Positions 41,554 to 50,131 of a stretch of DNA of 58,197 bases are shown here, piece after piece. Each line of letters opens with the position of its first letter. Within the stretch, counting starts at the first letter, position 1. The notes under the pieces were generated by a model. It made no database searches. It was given only the letters and a program-made list of their open reading frames with translations, and was not told the DNA's origin. Where the stretch lies: contig LFTH01000055.1 in assembly GCA_001513365.1 (NCBI GenBank), positions 24,462 to 82,658 of the forward strand, read 5' to 3'. The translations under genes were made by a program, and so were the position numbers. The stretch comes from Clostridiales bacterium DTU033. GTDB taxonomy: Bacteria > Bacillota > Clostridia > Oscillospirales > Acutalibacteraceae.

Positions 41554-41940
41554 ATGTTGAAGGAGCAGAAGTTTTTTATATGCAACACCTGTGGGAATAT
41601 TGTCGGCATGGTGTTTGACTCCGGCGTGAATGTGGTGTGCTGCGGCGAGGAGATGGAGGAGCTTGTACCCAACACGGTCGAGGCTTCGGTGGAAAAGCAC
41701 CTGCCCGTGGTGGAAATTGAGGGCAACCTGGTCAAAGTGAATGTCGGCAGCGCCGACCATCCGATGATACCCGAACACTATATCGAATGGATTTACATAC
41801 AGACCGAAAAAGGCGGGCAGCGCAAGAACCTGTCGCCGGGAGAGGCCCCGAATGCGGTCTTTGCACTGGAAAACGACAAGGTCGTGGCGGCCTATGCTTA
41901 CTGCAACCTGCACGGGCTGTGGAAAACCGCAATAGAGTAA
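41554..41940 (+). CDS. dfx: Desulfoferrodoxin (superoxide reductase, two-iron class)
   Basis: A 128-aa protein reducing superoxide to peroxide without making oxygen, typical of anaerobes. The N-terminal desulforedoxin domain carries the Fe(Cys)4 ligands C10, C13, C29 and C30 (CNTCGN ... VVCCGEEM). The catalytic centre ligands follow: the His of EKHLP, HPMIPEHYIEW and CNLHGLW. ATG 41554 follows AAGGAGGAT; the ORF-track start (41518) is upstream of this site. Monocistronic, with its own promoter and terminator. No perR-like or rubredoxin gene is adjacent. Confidence 0.96.
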   Translation: MLKEQKFFICNTCGNIVGMVFDSGVNVVCCGEEMEELVPNTVEASVEKHLPVVEIEGNLVKVNVGSADHPMIPEHYIEWIYIQTEKGGQRKNLSPGEAPNAVFALENDKVVAAYAYCNLHGLWKTAIE

Positions 41941-42059
41941 TCCTGAGCAAAACTTAACTATCGGCGCAAATCACGGGCGAAAGAATCCGGGCGGGCAGAT
42001 ACTGGGTTTGCCCCTGCGACGGCTGCTTTTTGCCTGCCCATAACCCGATATCCACAGAC

Positions 42060-42096
42060 AAACCCCCTGTGTGTTTTCAAAACACACAGGGGGTTT
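42060..42096. terminator. 18-bp perfect palindrome between dfx and rhaM
   Basis: AAACCCCCTGTGTGTTTT and its exact complement around a single central base, between two convergent genes. The A/T-rich ends make it a plausible bidirectional terminator though it lies 120 nt after dfx. Confidence 0.75.
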
Positions 42097-42139
42097 GGTA
42101 TTACATACCGTATTGCGGCAGGCTGTGCCGGCGGAGTTC

Positions 42140-42457
42140 TCAGTCAAAGGAAAAAACCTGCTTTAGTTTGGGCTGGGCGCCGGTTTCGGGGTCCATCTCC
42201 ATAATCAGGATGTCGGACATATACCGGTTCCATTCCTCAACGACCGGGCTTTCCCTCTGCACCTTGGCGGCGTGCTCGACTCCGTACTTGCATTCGTAAT
42301 AGCCGAAAAGCTGGTTTCCCACGTTCCAGATGGTGTAGTTGCAAATCCCGGCTTCCCGAAGCACCTCTTTCATTTCCTGCGGCAGATTGTCGTGCCGGCG
42401 GATGTATTCCTCAAGGCTGCCTTCCTTAATGGTGGCCTTCCATGCGTATTTTTCCAT
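42140..42457 (-). CDS. rhaM: L-rhamnose mutarotase
   Basis: A 105-aa RhaM/YiiL-family protein interconverting the alpha and beta anomers of L-rhamnose. Family features are the N-terminal WKATIKEGSLEEYIRRHDNLPQEM (the His lies in the active site), NYTIWNVGNQLFGYYEC and the WNRYMSDIL tail. No other rhamnose gene (rhaA, rhaB, rhaD) or transporter is near, so it may serve a distant pathway or another 6-deoxysugar. It has a predicted promoter of its own with a TCAGG-N6-CCTGA palindrome near the transcription start. Confidence 0.88.
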   Translation of the reverse strand: MEKYAWKATIKEGSLEEYIRRHDNLPQEMKEVLREAGICNYTIWNVGNQLFGYYECKYGVEHAAKVQRESPVVEEWNRYMSDILIMEMDPETGAQPKLKQVFSFD

Positions 42458-42483
42458 TGTCCGTCCTCCAAAACGCAGTTTTT

Positions 42484-42499
42484 TCAGGTTGTATCCTGA
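42484..42499. promoter_or_regulatory. TCAGG-N6-CCTGA palindrome in the rhaM leader
   Basis: A 16-bp interrupted palindrome located 5-20 bp downstream (in the minus direction) of the predicted rhaM -10, a typical repressor position. Confidence 0.4.
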
Positions 42500-42503
42500 T
42501 TTA

Positions 42504-42531
42504 ATTTTACCAGCCGGGGAGTAATTTGCAA
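42504..42531 (-). promoter_or_regulatory. Predicted promoter of rhaM
   Basis: Minus-strand TTGCAA (42526-42531), 16-bp spacer, TAAAAT (42504-42509). Divergent from the metF promoter 34 bp away. Confidence 0.55.
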
Positions 42532-42564
42532 GGATATTTTTTTTAAAAAGCTTTATTTTCGCGT

Positions 42565-42593
42565 TTGCAATAATTAGAAATATAGTGTATTAT
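42565..42593 (+). promoter_or_regulatory. Predicted promoter of the metF-metH operon
   Basis: TTGCAA, 17-bp spacer, TATTAT, 36 bp before the metF ATG. The leader is too short for a SAM riboswitch or T-box, and none is seen. Confidence 0.6.
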
Positions 42594-42628
42594 AAGCAAA
42601 TAGCTTAATTGAAGTTGGGGTGGTGGAT

Positions 42629-43495
42629 ATGTCAATCGCAGAATTGTTCAAAACAAAAAATACGGTGTATTCCTTTGAGATATTCCCGCCTAAGAAAACA
42701 AGCTCGGTAGACACCATTTATTCAACGCTTGACCAACTAAAAGGTTTAAAACCCGATTTCATCAGCGTTACATACGGCGCCGGGGGCAGCGTCGCAAACT
42801 GCCTGACCTGCGAGATTGCGTCCATTGTAAAGAATAAATACGGTATCCGGCCACTGGCGCATTTGACATGCGTCAACAGCACACGGCAGGACGTAGCCGA
42901 GATTTTGCGCCAGTTGAAGGAAAGCGGGATACAAAACATCATGGCGCTCAGAGGGGATATAAACCCCGACATTCCGCGGAAAAACGATTTTAAGTATGCG
43001 AGCGACCTTGTAAAGTTCATCAAAGAGAACGGGGATTTTCACATTTCCGGCGCCTGCTACCCCGAAGGGCATGTTGAAAGCGCCGATTTGATTGAGGATA
43101 TCCACAACCTCAAAAAGAAGGTGGACGCCGGCGCGGAGCACCTTGTTACCCAGCTGTTTTTCGACAATTCCGCTTTTTATTCTTTTGTCGAGCGGGCCCG
43201 CATAGCCGGAATAAATGTGCCGATATCGGCCGGGATTATGCCGGTGTTGAATAAAAACCAGATTGAGAGGATGGTTTCGCTCACCGCCGCGAGCCTGCCG
43301 GCCAAATTTACCAGAATGATAAGCAAATACGAGCACCATCCCGAAGCCCTGCGGGACGCGGGGATTGCCTATGCCGTAGAGCAGATTGTGGACCTTGTTT
43401 CCAACGGCGTGCAGGGTATTCACCTTTATACCATGAACAACCCGTTTGTCGCGCGCAGGATTACCGAAAGCATTTCCTCAATAATCTCCATATAA
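42629..43495 (+). CDS. metF: 5,10-methylenetetrahydrofolate reductase
   Basis: A 288-aa TIM-barrel flavoprotein making 5-methyl-THF. Recognisable stretches are YSFEIFPPKKTSS (catalytic Glu), FISVTYGAGGS, LAHLTCVNSTR, IMALRGDIN and GAEHLVTQLFFDN. I take ATG 42629 (MSIAELF); the ORF-track start is three codons earlier. It heads an operon supplying the methyl donor for the MetH encoded downstream. Confidence 0.95.
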   Translation: MSIAELFKTKNTVYSFEIFPPKKTSSVDTIYSTLDQLKGLKPDFISVTYGAGGSVANCLTCEIASIVKNKYGIRPLAHLTCVNSTRQDVAEILRQLKESGIQNIMALRGDINPDIPRKNDFKYASDLVKFIKENGDFHISGACYPEGHVESADLIEDIHNLKKKVDAGAEHLVTQLFFDNSAFYSFVERARIAGINVPISAGIMPVLNKNQIERMVSLTAASLPAKFTRMISKYEHHPEALRDAGIAYAVEQIVDLVSNGVQGIHLYTMNNPFVARRITESISSIISI

Positions 43496-43513
43496 ACCGG
43501 CAGGGTGAATTTA

Positions 43514-44230
43514 ATGGACACAATAAGAAAGCTCTACATCCCCGATAATCCGCCCGCGGTTAAAGCGGAGGATGTTTTTCACTATTTAGGATATAAGTCG
43601 GGCATGCCCGACGAGGGGACTGTAGCGTTAATCAAAAGCTGTATTGAACAGCTTGAAAAAGCGATGAATCCCAAAAGCGTGTACGCCGCCTTTCCGTTAA
43701 AACGCGCCGGCGGCGGGATTGAGCTTGAAAACTGCCGACTTAGGCTGATTGGCTCCGATATTGCGGAGCATTTAAAGGACTGCGGTGCAGCGGTTTTGTT
43801 CGCGGCCACCCTTTCCCCGCAGGTTGACAGGCTGATTAGACAAACCCAGTCAAAGGATATTGCCGCGGGACTTATTATGGACAGCTGCGCCTCCGCCGCA
43901 ATCGAGCTGTTTTGCGATATTGTCGAGAAGGAAATCAAATCACAGTTTGAGGGGTGTTTTTTTACCACAAGGTACAGCCCCGGGTACGGGGACTTCCCTC
44001 TTGAGGTGCAGCACGATTTTTTGAGCGCGCTTGACGCTCAAAGGGCAATCGGGCTTTATGCCAACGACGCGTTTTTGCTGACGCCGATGAAGTCGGTTAC
44101 AGCCGTTATCGGGGTCGGGAATAAGCCGCCGCAGGGCTCAAAGACAGGCTGCGAGTTCTGCCGGATAAAAGACAACTGCTGGTTCAGGAAAAGGGGGCTT
44201 TACTGTGGAGTTTCAAAGTCTGCTGAATAA
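43514..44230 (+). CDS. Free-standing cobalamin-dependent methionine synthase activation-domain protein
   Basis: A 238-aa protein corresponding to the C-terminal reactivation domain of full-length MetH, which binds SAM to re-methylate oxidised cob(II)alamin. The SAM-binding signature TRYSPGYGDFPLEVQ is clear. A Cys cluster near the C-terminus (GCEFCRIKDNCWFRKRGLYC) is unusual compared with the E. coli domain and typical of free-standing clostridial versions. ATG 43514 follows AGGG at 8 nt. The gene overlaps the metH start by 26 nt, so coupling is likely. Confidence 0.88.
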   Translation: MDTIRKLYIPDNPPAVKAEDVFHYLGYKSGMPDEGTVALIKSCIEQLEKAMNPKSVYAAFPLKRAGGGIELENCRLRLIGSDIAEHLKDCGAAVLFAATLSPQVDRLIRQTQSKDIAAGLIMDSCASAAIELFCDIVEKEIKSQFEGCFFTTRYSPGYGDFPLEVQHDFLSALDAQRAIGLYANDAFLLTPMKSVTAVIGVGNKPPQGSKTGCEFCRIKDNCWFRKRGLYCGVSKSAE

Positions 44231-46583
44231 ACCGTTTGTGGTGCTTGACGGGGCAATGGGCACAATTCTCCAAAATCAAGGTTTGCCGGCGGGCGGTTTG
44301 CCTGAGCTTTTCAATATCTCCAATCCAAAAACAGTAACAGAAATCCACCGCGCTTATATCGGCAGCGGGGCAGACATCGTCTACACTAATACATTCGGCG
44401 CAAACCGCTACAAACTGCAAAGCAGCGGTTATACTGTCGAGGAAGTAATAGCCGCGGGTATTAGCGCGGCAAAACAGGCGGCGGATGGCACCGGCTGCCT
44501 TGTCGCGCTTGACATCGGCCCTATCGGCCAGCTCCTTGAGCCGGCGGGCAGCTTAAGGTTTGAGGAAGCGGTGGAAATTTTTGCCGAGCAGGTGCGCGCC
44601 GGGGTGAAATACGGCGCGGATTTAATCGTTGTTGAAACCCTGACCGATTTGGGAGAGGCGCGCGCGGCAGTGCTCGCCGCAAAGGAAAACAGCTCCCTTC
44701 CTGTAATCTGCACCATGACGTTTGAAAAAAGCAGGCGTACTTTCATGGGCTGTACGGTATCCGCAATGGCGCTGACACTTGAAGGAATGGGAGTAAACGC
44801 AATCGGGATAAACTGCTCGCTCGGCCCTGACGAGCTTAAACCGCTGGTCGAGGAACTCGCCGAATGGACCAGCCTGCCGATAGTTGTAAAGCCGAACGCC
44901 GGTCTGCCCGACCCGGTAACGGGCAAATACAGCATTTCGCCCGAAAGCTTTGCAAAACACATCGGAGAGCTTGTCCCGCTTGGGATTAAATTTGCAGGCG
45001 GGTGCTGCGGCACTACGCCGAGGACTATATCCGAAATCCGCAGGATTTTGGACTCGGCGCAGCCTGTGGACAGGGCGGCGCGGGTTGTGCCGGCGGTCTG
45101 CAGCGCGGTGAATACGGTTCCGATTGACCGGGTCAGGGTTATCGGCGAGCGGATAAATCCGACCGGCAAAAAGATGTTGAAAGAAGCAATCCTGCGGCAG
45201 GATATGGATTATATAATTGACGAGGCAATGGAACAGGTGGAGTCCGGCGCCGAGATTTTGGACGTCAACGTCGGCGTCCCCGGCATTGACGAAAAGCAGA
45301 TGATGGAAAAGGTCGTCAAGGCAATTCAAAGCATGGTGGACGCGCCTTTACAGATTGACTCGTCAGACCCAGCGGTGATTGAAGCGGGTTTGCGGGCTTT
45401 CCACGGCAAGGCGATTGTGAATTCGGTGAACGGGGACCGGGAGTCGCTTGACAGGATACTGCCGCTTGTGAAAAAGTACGGCGCGGCTGTTATCGGGCTG
45501 ACGCTGGACGAGAGGGGAATACCAAAAAACGCAGAACAGCGTTTTGAAATCGCGGGAAGGATACTGGAGAGGGCGCTCTGGTACGGTATTCCAAGGGAGA
45601 ACGTTTTTATCGACTGCCTCACCCTGACCGCGTCGGCCGAGCAGGACGCGGTTGCGGAGACTTTGAAAGCTCTCAGAATGTGCAAGGAAAAGCTCGGATT
45701 AAAAACAGTGCTGGGGGTTTCAAACGTTTCGTTCGGGTTGCCCTGCCGCCAGCTAATCAACCAGACTTTCCTGACTTTGGCGCTTGCGCACGGGCTGGAT
45801 TTGCCGATAGTCAATCCGAATGACCAGCATATCACAGACGCGCTCAGGGCATTCCGCCTGCTGTATAATTATGACAAGGGCGGTTTTGAGTTTATTAAGG
45901 CGGTGGAGGAAAAGGAAAAACAGGATAACGGGTTTTCGGCGCAGGCCGCCAATAACGGCTCAGCCGGCGGCGAGCTCGGACGCGCGGTCGAAAACGGGCT
46001 TAAAGCCGAGGCCGCGCAGCTTACCGAAAATCTGCTTGGAACGACTGACCCGATGGATATTATCGAGCTTTTCCTTATCCCCGCGTTGGACAGAACGGGA
46101 GCCGCGTTTGAAAAGGGCAGAATTTTCCTGCCGCAGTTAATCCAGTCGGCGTCCGCCGCGCAGGCCGCGTTTGAGGTAATCAAGCGCAGAATGAAAAAAA
46201 GCGGCGGCGCGGTCAGCCGCGGGAAGATTGTCCTTGCGACCGTCAAGGGGGACATTCACGACATCGGAAAGAATATCGTCAAGGTTATGCTTGAAAACTA
46301 CGGGTATGACGTGGTCGATTTGGGCAGGGACGTGGATTGCGGCGCGGTGCTTGACGCCGCGGTACGGCAGGACGCCGATATTGTCGGTTTGAGCGCGCTG
46401 ATGACCACCACGCTAAAGAGCATGGAGCAGACCATTGCCCTGCTCAGACAAAACAACTTGAGGGCAAAGGTGATGGTCGGCGGTGCGGTGCTGACCGAGG
46501 ATTACGCAAGGCAAATCGGCGCGGACTATTATGCGCGGGACGCCAAGGAAGCGGTGGATATCGCAAAAGAGATTATAAAATAA
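44205..46583 (+). CDS. metH: Cobalamin-dependent methionine synthase lacking the activation domain
   Basis: A 792-aa enzyme transferring methyl from 5-methyl-THF to homocysteine through cobalamin. Homocysteine domain: FVVLDGAMGTILQ at the start, GINCSLGP, and FAGGCCGTTPRT zinc ligands near residue 270. Pterin-binding domain: VRVIGERINPTGKK and LDVNVGVPG. Cap and B12 domains: the cobalamin motif GDIHDIGKNIV with His as lower ligand. The usual 300-residue activation domain is missing and encoded separately upstream. GTG start. A linker around residues 575-600 is rich in Ala, Gly and Asn. Confidence 0.95.
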   Translation: MEFQSLLNKPFVVLDGAMGTILQNQGLPAGGLPELFNISNPKTVTEIHRAYIGSGADIVYTNTFGANRYKLQSSGYTVEEVIAAGISAAKQAADGTGCLVALDIGPIGQLLEPAGSLRFEEAVEIFAEQVRAGVKYGADLIVVETLTDLGEARAAVLAAKENSSLPVICTMTFEKSRRTFMGCTVSAMALTLEGMGVNAIGINCSLGPDELKPLVEELAEWTSLPIVVKPNAGLPDPVTGKYSISPESFAKHIGELVPLGIKFAGGCCGTTPRTISEIRRILDSAQPVDRAARVVPAVCSAVNTVPIDRVRVIGERINPTGKKMLKEAILRQDMDYIIDEAMEQVESGAEILDVNVGVPGIDEKQMMEKVVKAIQSMVDAPLQIDSSDPAVIEAGLRAFHGKAIVNSVNGDRESLDRILPLVKKYGAAVIGLTLDERGIPKNAEQRFEIAGRILERALWYGIPRENVFIDCLTLTASAEQDAVAETLKALRMCKEKLGLKTVLGVSNVSFGLPCRQLINQTFLTLALAHGLDLPIVNPNDQHITDALRAFRLLYNYDKGGFEFIKAVEEKEKQDNGFSAQAANNGSAGGELGRAVENGLKAEAAQLTENLLGTTDPMDIIELFLIPALDRTGAAFEKGRIFLPQLIQSASAAQAAFEVIKRRMKKSGGAVSRGKIVLATVKGDIHDIGKNIVKVMLENYGYDVVDLGRDVDCGAVLDAAVRQDADIVGLSALMTTTLKSMEQTIALLRQNNLRAKVMVGGAVLTEDYARQIGADYYARDAKEAVDIAKEIIK

Positions 46584-46589
46584 AAACAG

Positions 46590-46624
46590 CGGCGGACGGC
46601 GCAAATGCCATCTGCCGTTTTTTT
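46590..46624 (+). terminator. Rho-independent terminator of the met operon
   Basis: CGGCGGACGGC pairs with GCCATCTGCCG (one mismatch, one wobble) over a 6-nt loop, followed by seven T, directly after the metH stop. Confidence 0.75.
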
Positions 46625-46678
46625 AGGCAATCTTTTATGATAGGCGTTTGAAGTCAGGATTTAAGCGCAGGTGAAAGA

Positions 46679-46707
46679 TTGTAAACGGGGCGGTTTTGGT
46701 TTATTAT
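46679..46707 (+). promoter_or_regulatory. Predicted promoter of the radical SAM/DUF2344 pair
   Basis: TTGTAA, 17-bp spacer, TATTAT, 46 bp before the gene. Confidence 0.5.
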
Positions 46708-46752
46708 ATTATAACCGGATTGGTATAAATACTGAAAAAAAGGAAATCAGGT

Positions 46753-48588
46753 ATGAGTTATCGTCTTGAAGATTTGTTCAGGCTGGTGCAAAAGCCGGGC
46801 AGGTACACCGGCGGAGAAGTGAACAGCGTAGTAAAAGACAAAGGAAAAGTGAATATACGTTTTGCGTTTTGTTTTCCCGATTTGTATGAAGTAGGCATGT
46901 CCCACCTCGGAATGAAAATCCTGTACGGGCTGTATAACCGCGAGCCGGATATCTGGTGCGAGCGGGTCTTTATGCCGGACACCGACATGGAACGGCTAAT
47001 GCGGGAAAACGGGATTAAGCTGTTCGGCATCGAAAGCCGCGAGCCGATTGACAGGTTTGATATTATAGGCTTTACCCTGCAGTACGAGCTTAGCTACACT
47101 GCCGTTTTGAATATGCTGGATTTGGCCGGGCTGCCGCTGTATTCACGCGAGCGGGACAGCTCATACCCGCTTGTGATTGCGGGCGGGCCGTGCGTTTCCA
47201 ACCCTGAGCCAATCGCGGACTTTTTCGATTTGTTTGTGCTGGGGGAAGGGGAAGACGCGAGCCTTGAGCTTTTCGAGCTTTACCGCAAGCATAAGGCCGG
47301 CGGGTACGACAAGGAGGAATTCCTGCGCGACGCCGCGAGGATTGAGGGGGTGTACGTGCCGTCCTTTTACAACGTCAGCTACAAGGACGACGGAACAATA
47401 GCGTCAATAACCCCCAAAAACGGCGCGCCTGCGAAAGTCAGAAAGCGGATTGTGGAGGATTTGGACAGCGCGTATTATCCCGACAGGTTTGTGGTGCCTT
47501 TTATCGACATTGTCCACGACCGCGCGATGAGCGAGGTTTTCCGAGGGTGTATCCGCGGGTGTAGGTTCTGTCAGGCGGGGTTTATATACCGGCCGGTAAG
47601 GGAAAAATCCCCCGGCGTTATAGACGCGCAGAGCCGCGCGCTTTGTGAAAATACTGGGTACGAGGAGTTTTCGCTGTCCTCGCTGTCCACCAGCGACTAT
47701 TCAAGGATTGAGGAGCTTTTGGAAAAACTGCTCGGCTGGGCGGAGGAACGGCAGACCAATATTTCCCTGCCCTCGCTGCGGGTGGACGGGTTTTCGGAAG
47801 AGCTCGCCGCAAGGCTGAATATCCTGCGCCGCAGCGGGCTTACCTTTGCCCCCGAAGCCGGCACGCAGCGCCTGCGCGACGCGATAAACAAGAACCTGTC
47901 CGAGGACGAAATCCTCAAAACCGCGCAGAAGGCGTTTTCCGCCGGCTGGACTTCGGTAAAGCTGTATTTTATGATTGGGCTGCCGACCGAAACCCTAGAG
48001 GACGTCGGCGGGATTGCGGATTTAAGCCAGAAAATAGTGGATTGCTTTTATAAAAACCCCGACAGGCCAAAGGGCAAGGGGGTCAACGTGTCGGTCAGCG
48101 TCGCCTGTTTTGTGCCAAAGCCGTTTACCCCGTTTCAGTGGGAGCCGCAGGACACTATGACAGAGCTTGAGGAAAAGCAAAGGCACCTGCGGGACTTAAT
48201 CAAAACCAGAAAAATCACGCTGCGCTGCCACGACCCGGCGACCAGCTCTCTGGAAGGGGTACTGGCGCGCGGGGACCGCAGGCTCTGCGCGATTTTGGAG
48301 GAAGTGTTCAGGCGCGGCGGCAGGCGGGACGCGTGGAGCGAGCATTTCAGCCTGCAGACATGGCTTGACGCGATGAAGGACCTCGGCGTTGACCCGGGGT
48401 TTTACGCCAACCGCCGCCGCGGCTACGATGAAATTCTGCCGTGGGACCACCTTGACTACGGCGTAACCAAAAAGTATCTGATAAGGGAAAACCAGCTAGC
48501 CCACCAAAGCCGCACAACCCCGAACTGCCGCATATCCTGTTCGGGCTGCGGCGCCGCCGTGTGGGGGAAAGGGGTCTGCACAGAATGA
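46753..48588 (+). CDS. B12-binding-like radical SAM protein, TIGR03960 type
   Basis: A 611-aa radical SAM protein. The N-terminal region resembles a cobalamin-binding/Rossmann domain (FCFPDLYEVGMSHLGMKILY; GGPCVSNPEPIADFFDLFVLGEGE). The central radical SAM domain has the cluster motif FRGCIRGCRFCQAGF, and the C-terminus ends in Cys-rich CRISCSGCGAAVWGKGVC. The downstream gene encodes the DUF2344 partner, which in some organisms is fused. This pair commonly precedes rng (RNase G) and rplU in Clostridia, hinting at an RNA-related role; the reaction is unknown to me. Good AGGAAATCAGG site. Confidence 0.9.
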   Translation: MSYRLEDLFRLVQKPGRYTGGEVNSVVKDKGKVNIRFAFCFPDLYEVGMSHLGMKILYGLYNREPDIWCERVFMPDTDMERLMRENGIKLFGIESREPIDRFDIIGFTLQYELSYTAVLNMLDLAGLPLYSRERDSSYPLVIAGGPCVSNPEPIADFFDLFVLGEGEDASLELFELYRKHKAGGYDKEEFLRDAARIEGVYVPSFYNVSYKDDGTIASITPKNGAPAKVRKRIVEDLDSAYYPDRFVVPFIDIVHDRAMSEVFRGCIRGCRFCQAGFIYRPVREKSPGVIDAQSRALCENTGYEEFSLSSLSTSDYSRIEELLEKLLGWAEERQTNISLPSLRVDGFSEELAARLNILRRSGLTFAPEAGTQRLRDAINKNLSEDEILKTAQKAFSAGWTSVKLYFMIGLPTETLEDVGGIADLSQKIVDCFYKNPDRPKGKGVNVSVSVACFVPKPFTPFQWEPQDTMTELEEKQRHLRDLIKTRKITLRCHDPATSSLEGVLARGDRRLCAILEEVFRRGGRRDAWSEHFSLQTWLDAMKDLGVDPGFYANRRRGYDEILPWDHLDYGVTKKYLIRENQLAHQSRTTPNCRISCSGCGAAVWGKGVCTE

Positions 48589-49256
48589 GGGCGGTCAGGA
48601 TAAGGTTTAAAAAGATTGAGAATGCGAAGTACATCTCCCACCTTGATTTGACGCGCACCATGGCAAGGGCTGTAAGGCGTGCGGGAATACCCTTATGGTA
48701 CACCGAGGGGTTTAACCGCCACCCTTATATAACCTTTGCTTCCCCGCTTTCGCTGGGGTTTGAAAGCCTTTGCGAGAGCATGGATATCCGCCTTGTTGAG
48801 GATATGCCGATGGACGAGCTTGTCCGCCGGCTCAACAGCGTTTTGCCGGCGGGGCTTGAGGTGATAAAAGCCGGCGAGCCGGTGATGAAGCCAAAGGAAA
48901 TCGCCTTTGCCGCGTACCGGATTGCCTTTCAAAACAGCGGTTTTGCGGATTTTAAGGAGAACATAAGGGAGTTTTTGTCCCGGCAAAGCATTGAAGCCCT
49001 GAAGAAAACCAAAAAAGGGGATTTGAAAAACGTTGATTTAAAGCCCGCGCTCAAAAATGCGGCTGTCAGGGTTGACGACCGCTCGGTTGTCATTGAGGTC
49101 GTACTGCCGTGCGGAGGTAAAGACACAATCAGCCCGAATCTTTTATGCTCGGCGATAAACGATTTTCTCAATGAAAAAAGCGGGACCGAGCAAAAGCTGT
49201 TCTGCAATATAGTGCGGGTCAACCTGCTAAACGGCGAAGGCGTCCCGTTCAAATAG
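48585..49256 (+). CDS. DUF2344 / TIGR03936 radical SAM-associated protein
   Basis: A 223-aa protein. The start RAVRIRFKKIENAKYISHLDLTRTM and the following YTEGFNRHPYITFASPLSLGFES are the hallmark of DUF2344. It overlaps the radical SAM gene by 4 nt (ATGA), behind GGGGAAAGGGG. The ORF-track start (48561) lies inside the upstream gene. Presumed partner of the radical SAM protein. The rng gene that often follows is absent; a convergent dapB follows instead. Confidence 0.88.
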   Translation: MRAVRIRFKKIENAKYISHLDLTRTMARAVRRAGIPLWYTEGFNRHPYITFASPLSLGFESLCESMDIRLVEDMPMDELVRRLNSVLPAGLEVIKAGEPVMKPKEIAFAAYRIAFQNSGFADFKENIREFLSRQSIEALKKTKKGDLKNVDLKPALKNAAVRVDDRSVVIEVVLPCGGKDTISPNLLCSAINDFLNEKSGTEQKLFCNIVRVNLLNGEGVPFK

Positions 49257-49298
49257 ATTTTCGTTAGACATTAGATGTCGGACGAACGGAAAAGGCAA

Positions 49299-49330
49299 CA
49301 AAAAAGCCGGGGCGTTTGCAGCCTCGGCTT
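49299..49330. terminator. Bidirectional terminator between DUF2344 gene and dapB
   Basis: AAGCCGGGGC pairs with GCCTCGGCTT (central mismatch) over a short loop; T-runs flank both sides, strongest leftward (TTTTTTG). Confidence 0.75.
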
Positions 49331-49341
49331 CATTTTGTTAT

Positions 49342-50100
49342 TTACGCCTGCCGGACTAAATCCTTCATGTTGTAAAGTCCGGGCTTGCAGGTAGTAAGGA
49401 AAAGGGCTGCGTTTATCGCGCCGACCGCGAAAATCTCCTTGGACAGCGCGGTGTGGGAAATGGTGATTACCTCGTCGTGCCCTGCGAAAATTACTTCGTG
49501 TTCCCCGACGATGGTCCCGCCGCGGATTGAGGAAATCCCGATTTCGGCTTTTGCCCGCTTTTTCCTGACGCTGTGGCGGTCGAACACATATTGCGGCTGA
49601 TATTCAAGCCCTTCGGACACGGCGTCGGCGAGCATCAGCGCGGTGCCGGACGGGGCGTCGATTTTCTGGTTGTGGTGCTTTTCAAGTATCTCGATGTCAA
49701 ATTCGCCGCCGAGCACCGCCGCGGCTTTTTTGACAAGCTCGGTTAAAAGACTAATGCCGATTGACATATTGCCGCTGTAAAAAATCGGCAGCAGCTTTGA
49801 AAGCTTATTGATTTCCTCGACTTGCTCGTCAAACAGGCCGGTGGTCGCAATCACCGTCGGCAGCTTGTGCTGGTACGCGCAGGACAATACGCCGTCAAGC
49901 GCGCTGGGGTGCGAAAAGTCGATAATCACGTCCGCTTCAACCTGACAGTTTGACGGGTTCGCGTAAACGGGGAAGTCAGCGTGCCTTTCGGTGTTAATGT
50001 CAAACCCCGCGACAATTCTGCAGTCCGCGCGGTTGGCGACGCAGCCGGTGATGACGCGGCCCATTTTCCCGTTGCAGCCGCTCAGTATTATTCTGACCAT
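49342..50100 (-). CDS. dapB: 4-hydroxy-tetrahydrodipicolinate reductase
   Basis: A 252-aa NAD(P)H enzyme of the diaminopimelate/lysine pathway. ILSGCNGKMGR (nucleotide binding), VIIDFSHPSALDGVL, ATTGLFDEQ and the catalytic HHNQKIDAPSGTAL motif are present. The start is ATG 50100 with GAAGGGACG upstream; the longer ORF overlaps dapA. Last gene of the riboswitch-controlled asd-dapA-dapB operon. Confidence 0.96.
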   Translation of the reverse strand: MVRIILSGCNGKMGRVITGCVANRADCRIVAGFDINTERHADFPVYANPSNCQVEADVIIDFSHPSALDGVLSCAYQHKLPTVIATTGLFDEQVEEINKLSKLLPIFYSGNMSIGISLLTELVKKAAAVLGGEFDIEILEKHHNQKIDAPSGTALMLADAVSEGLEYQPQYVFDRHSVRKKRAKAEIGISSIRGGTIVGEHEVIFAGHDEVITISHTALSKEIFAVGAINAALFLTTCKPGLYNMKDLVRQA

Positions 50101-50131
50101 ATTAAAACGTCCCTTCTGCAGCCTGACTTTT

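Noticed and set aside
41941-42059. Possible small RNA or riboswitch after dfx (paired CGGGCGGGCAG and CTGCCCATAACCCG segments)
   Set aside because: The pairing is interrupted and I see no conserved signature of a known riboswitch; too weak to report.
42458-42628. SAM riboswitch or T-box before metF
   Set aside because: The promoter lies only 36 bp from the ATG, leaving no room for either structure.
42746-43423. 225-aa minus-strand ORF opposite metF
   Set aside because: Antisense to metF, no family motif and no start signal.
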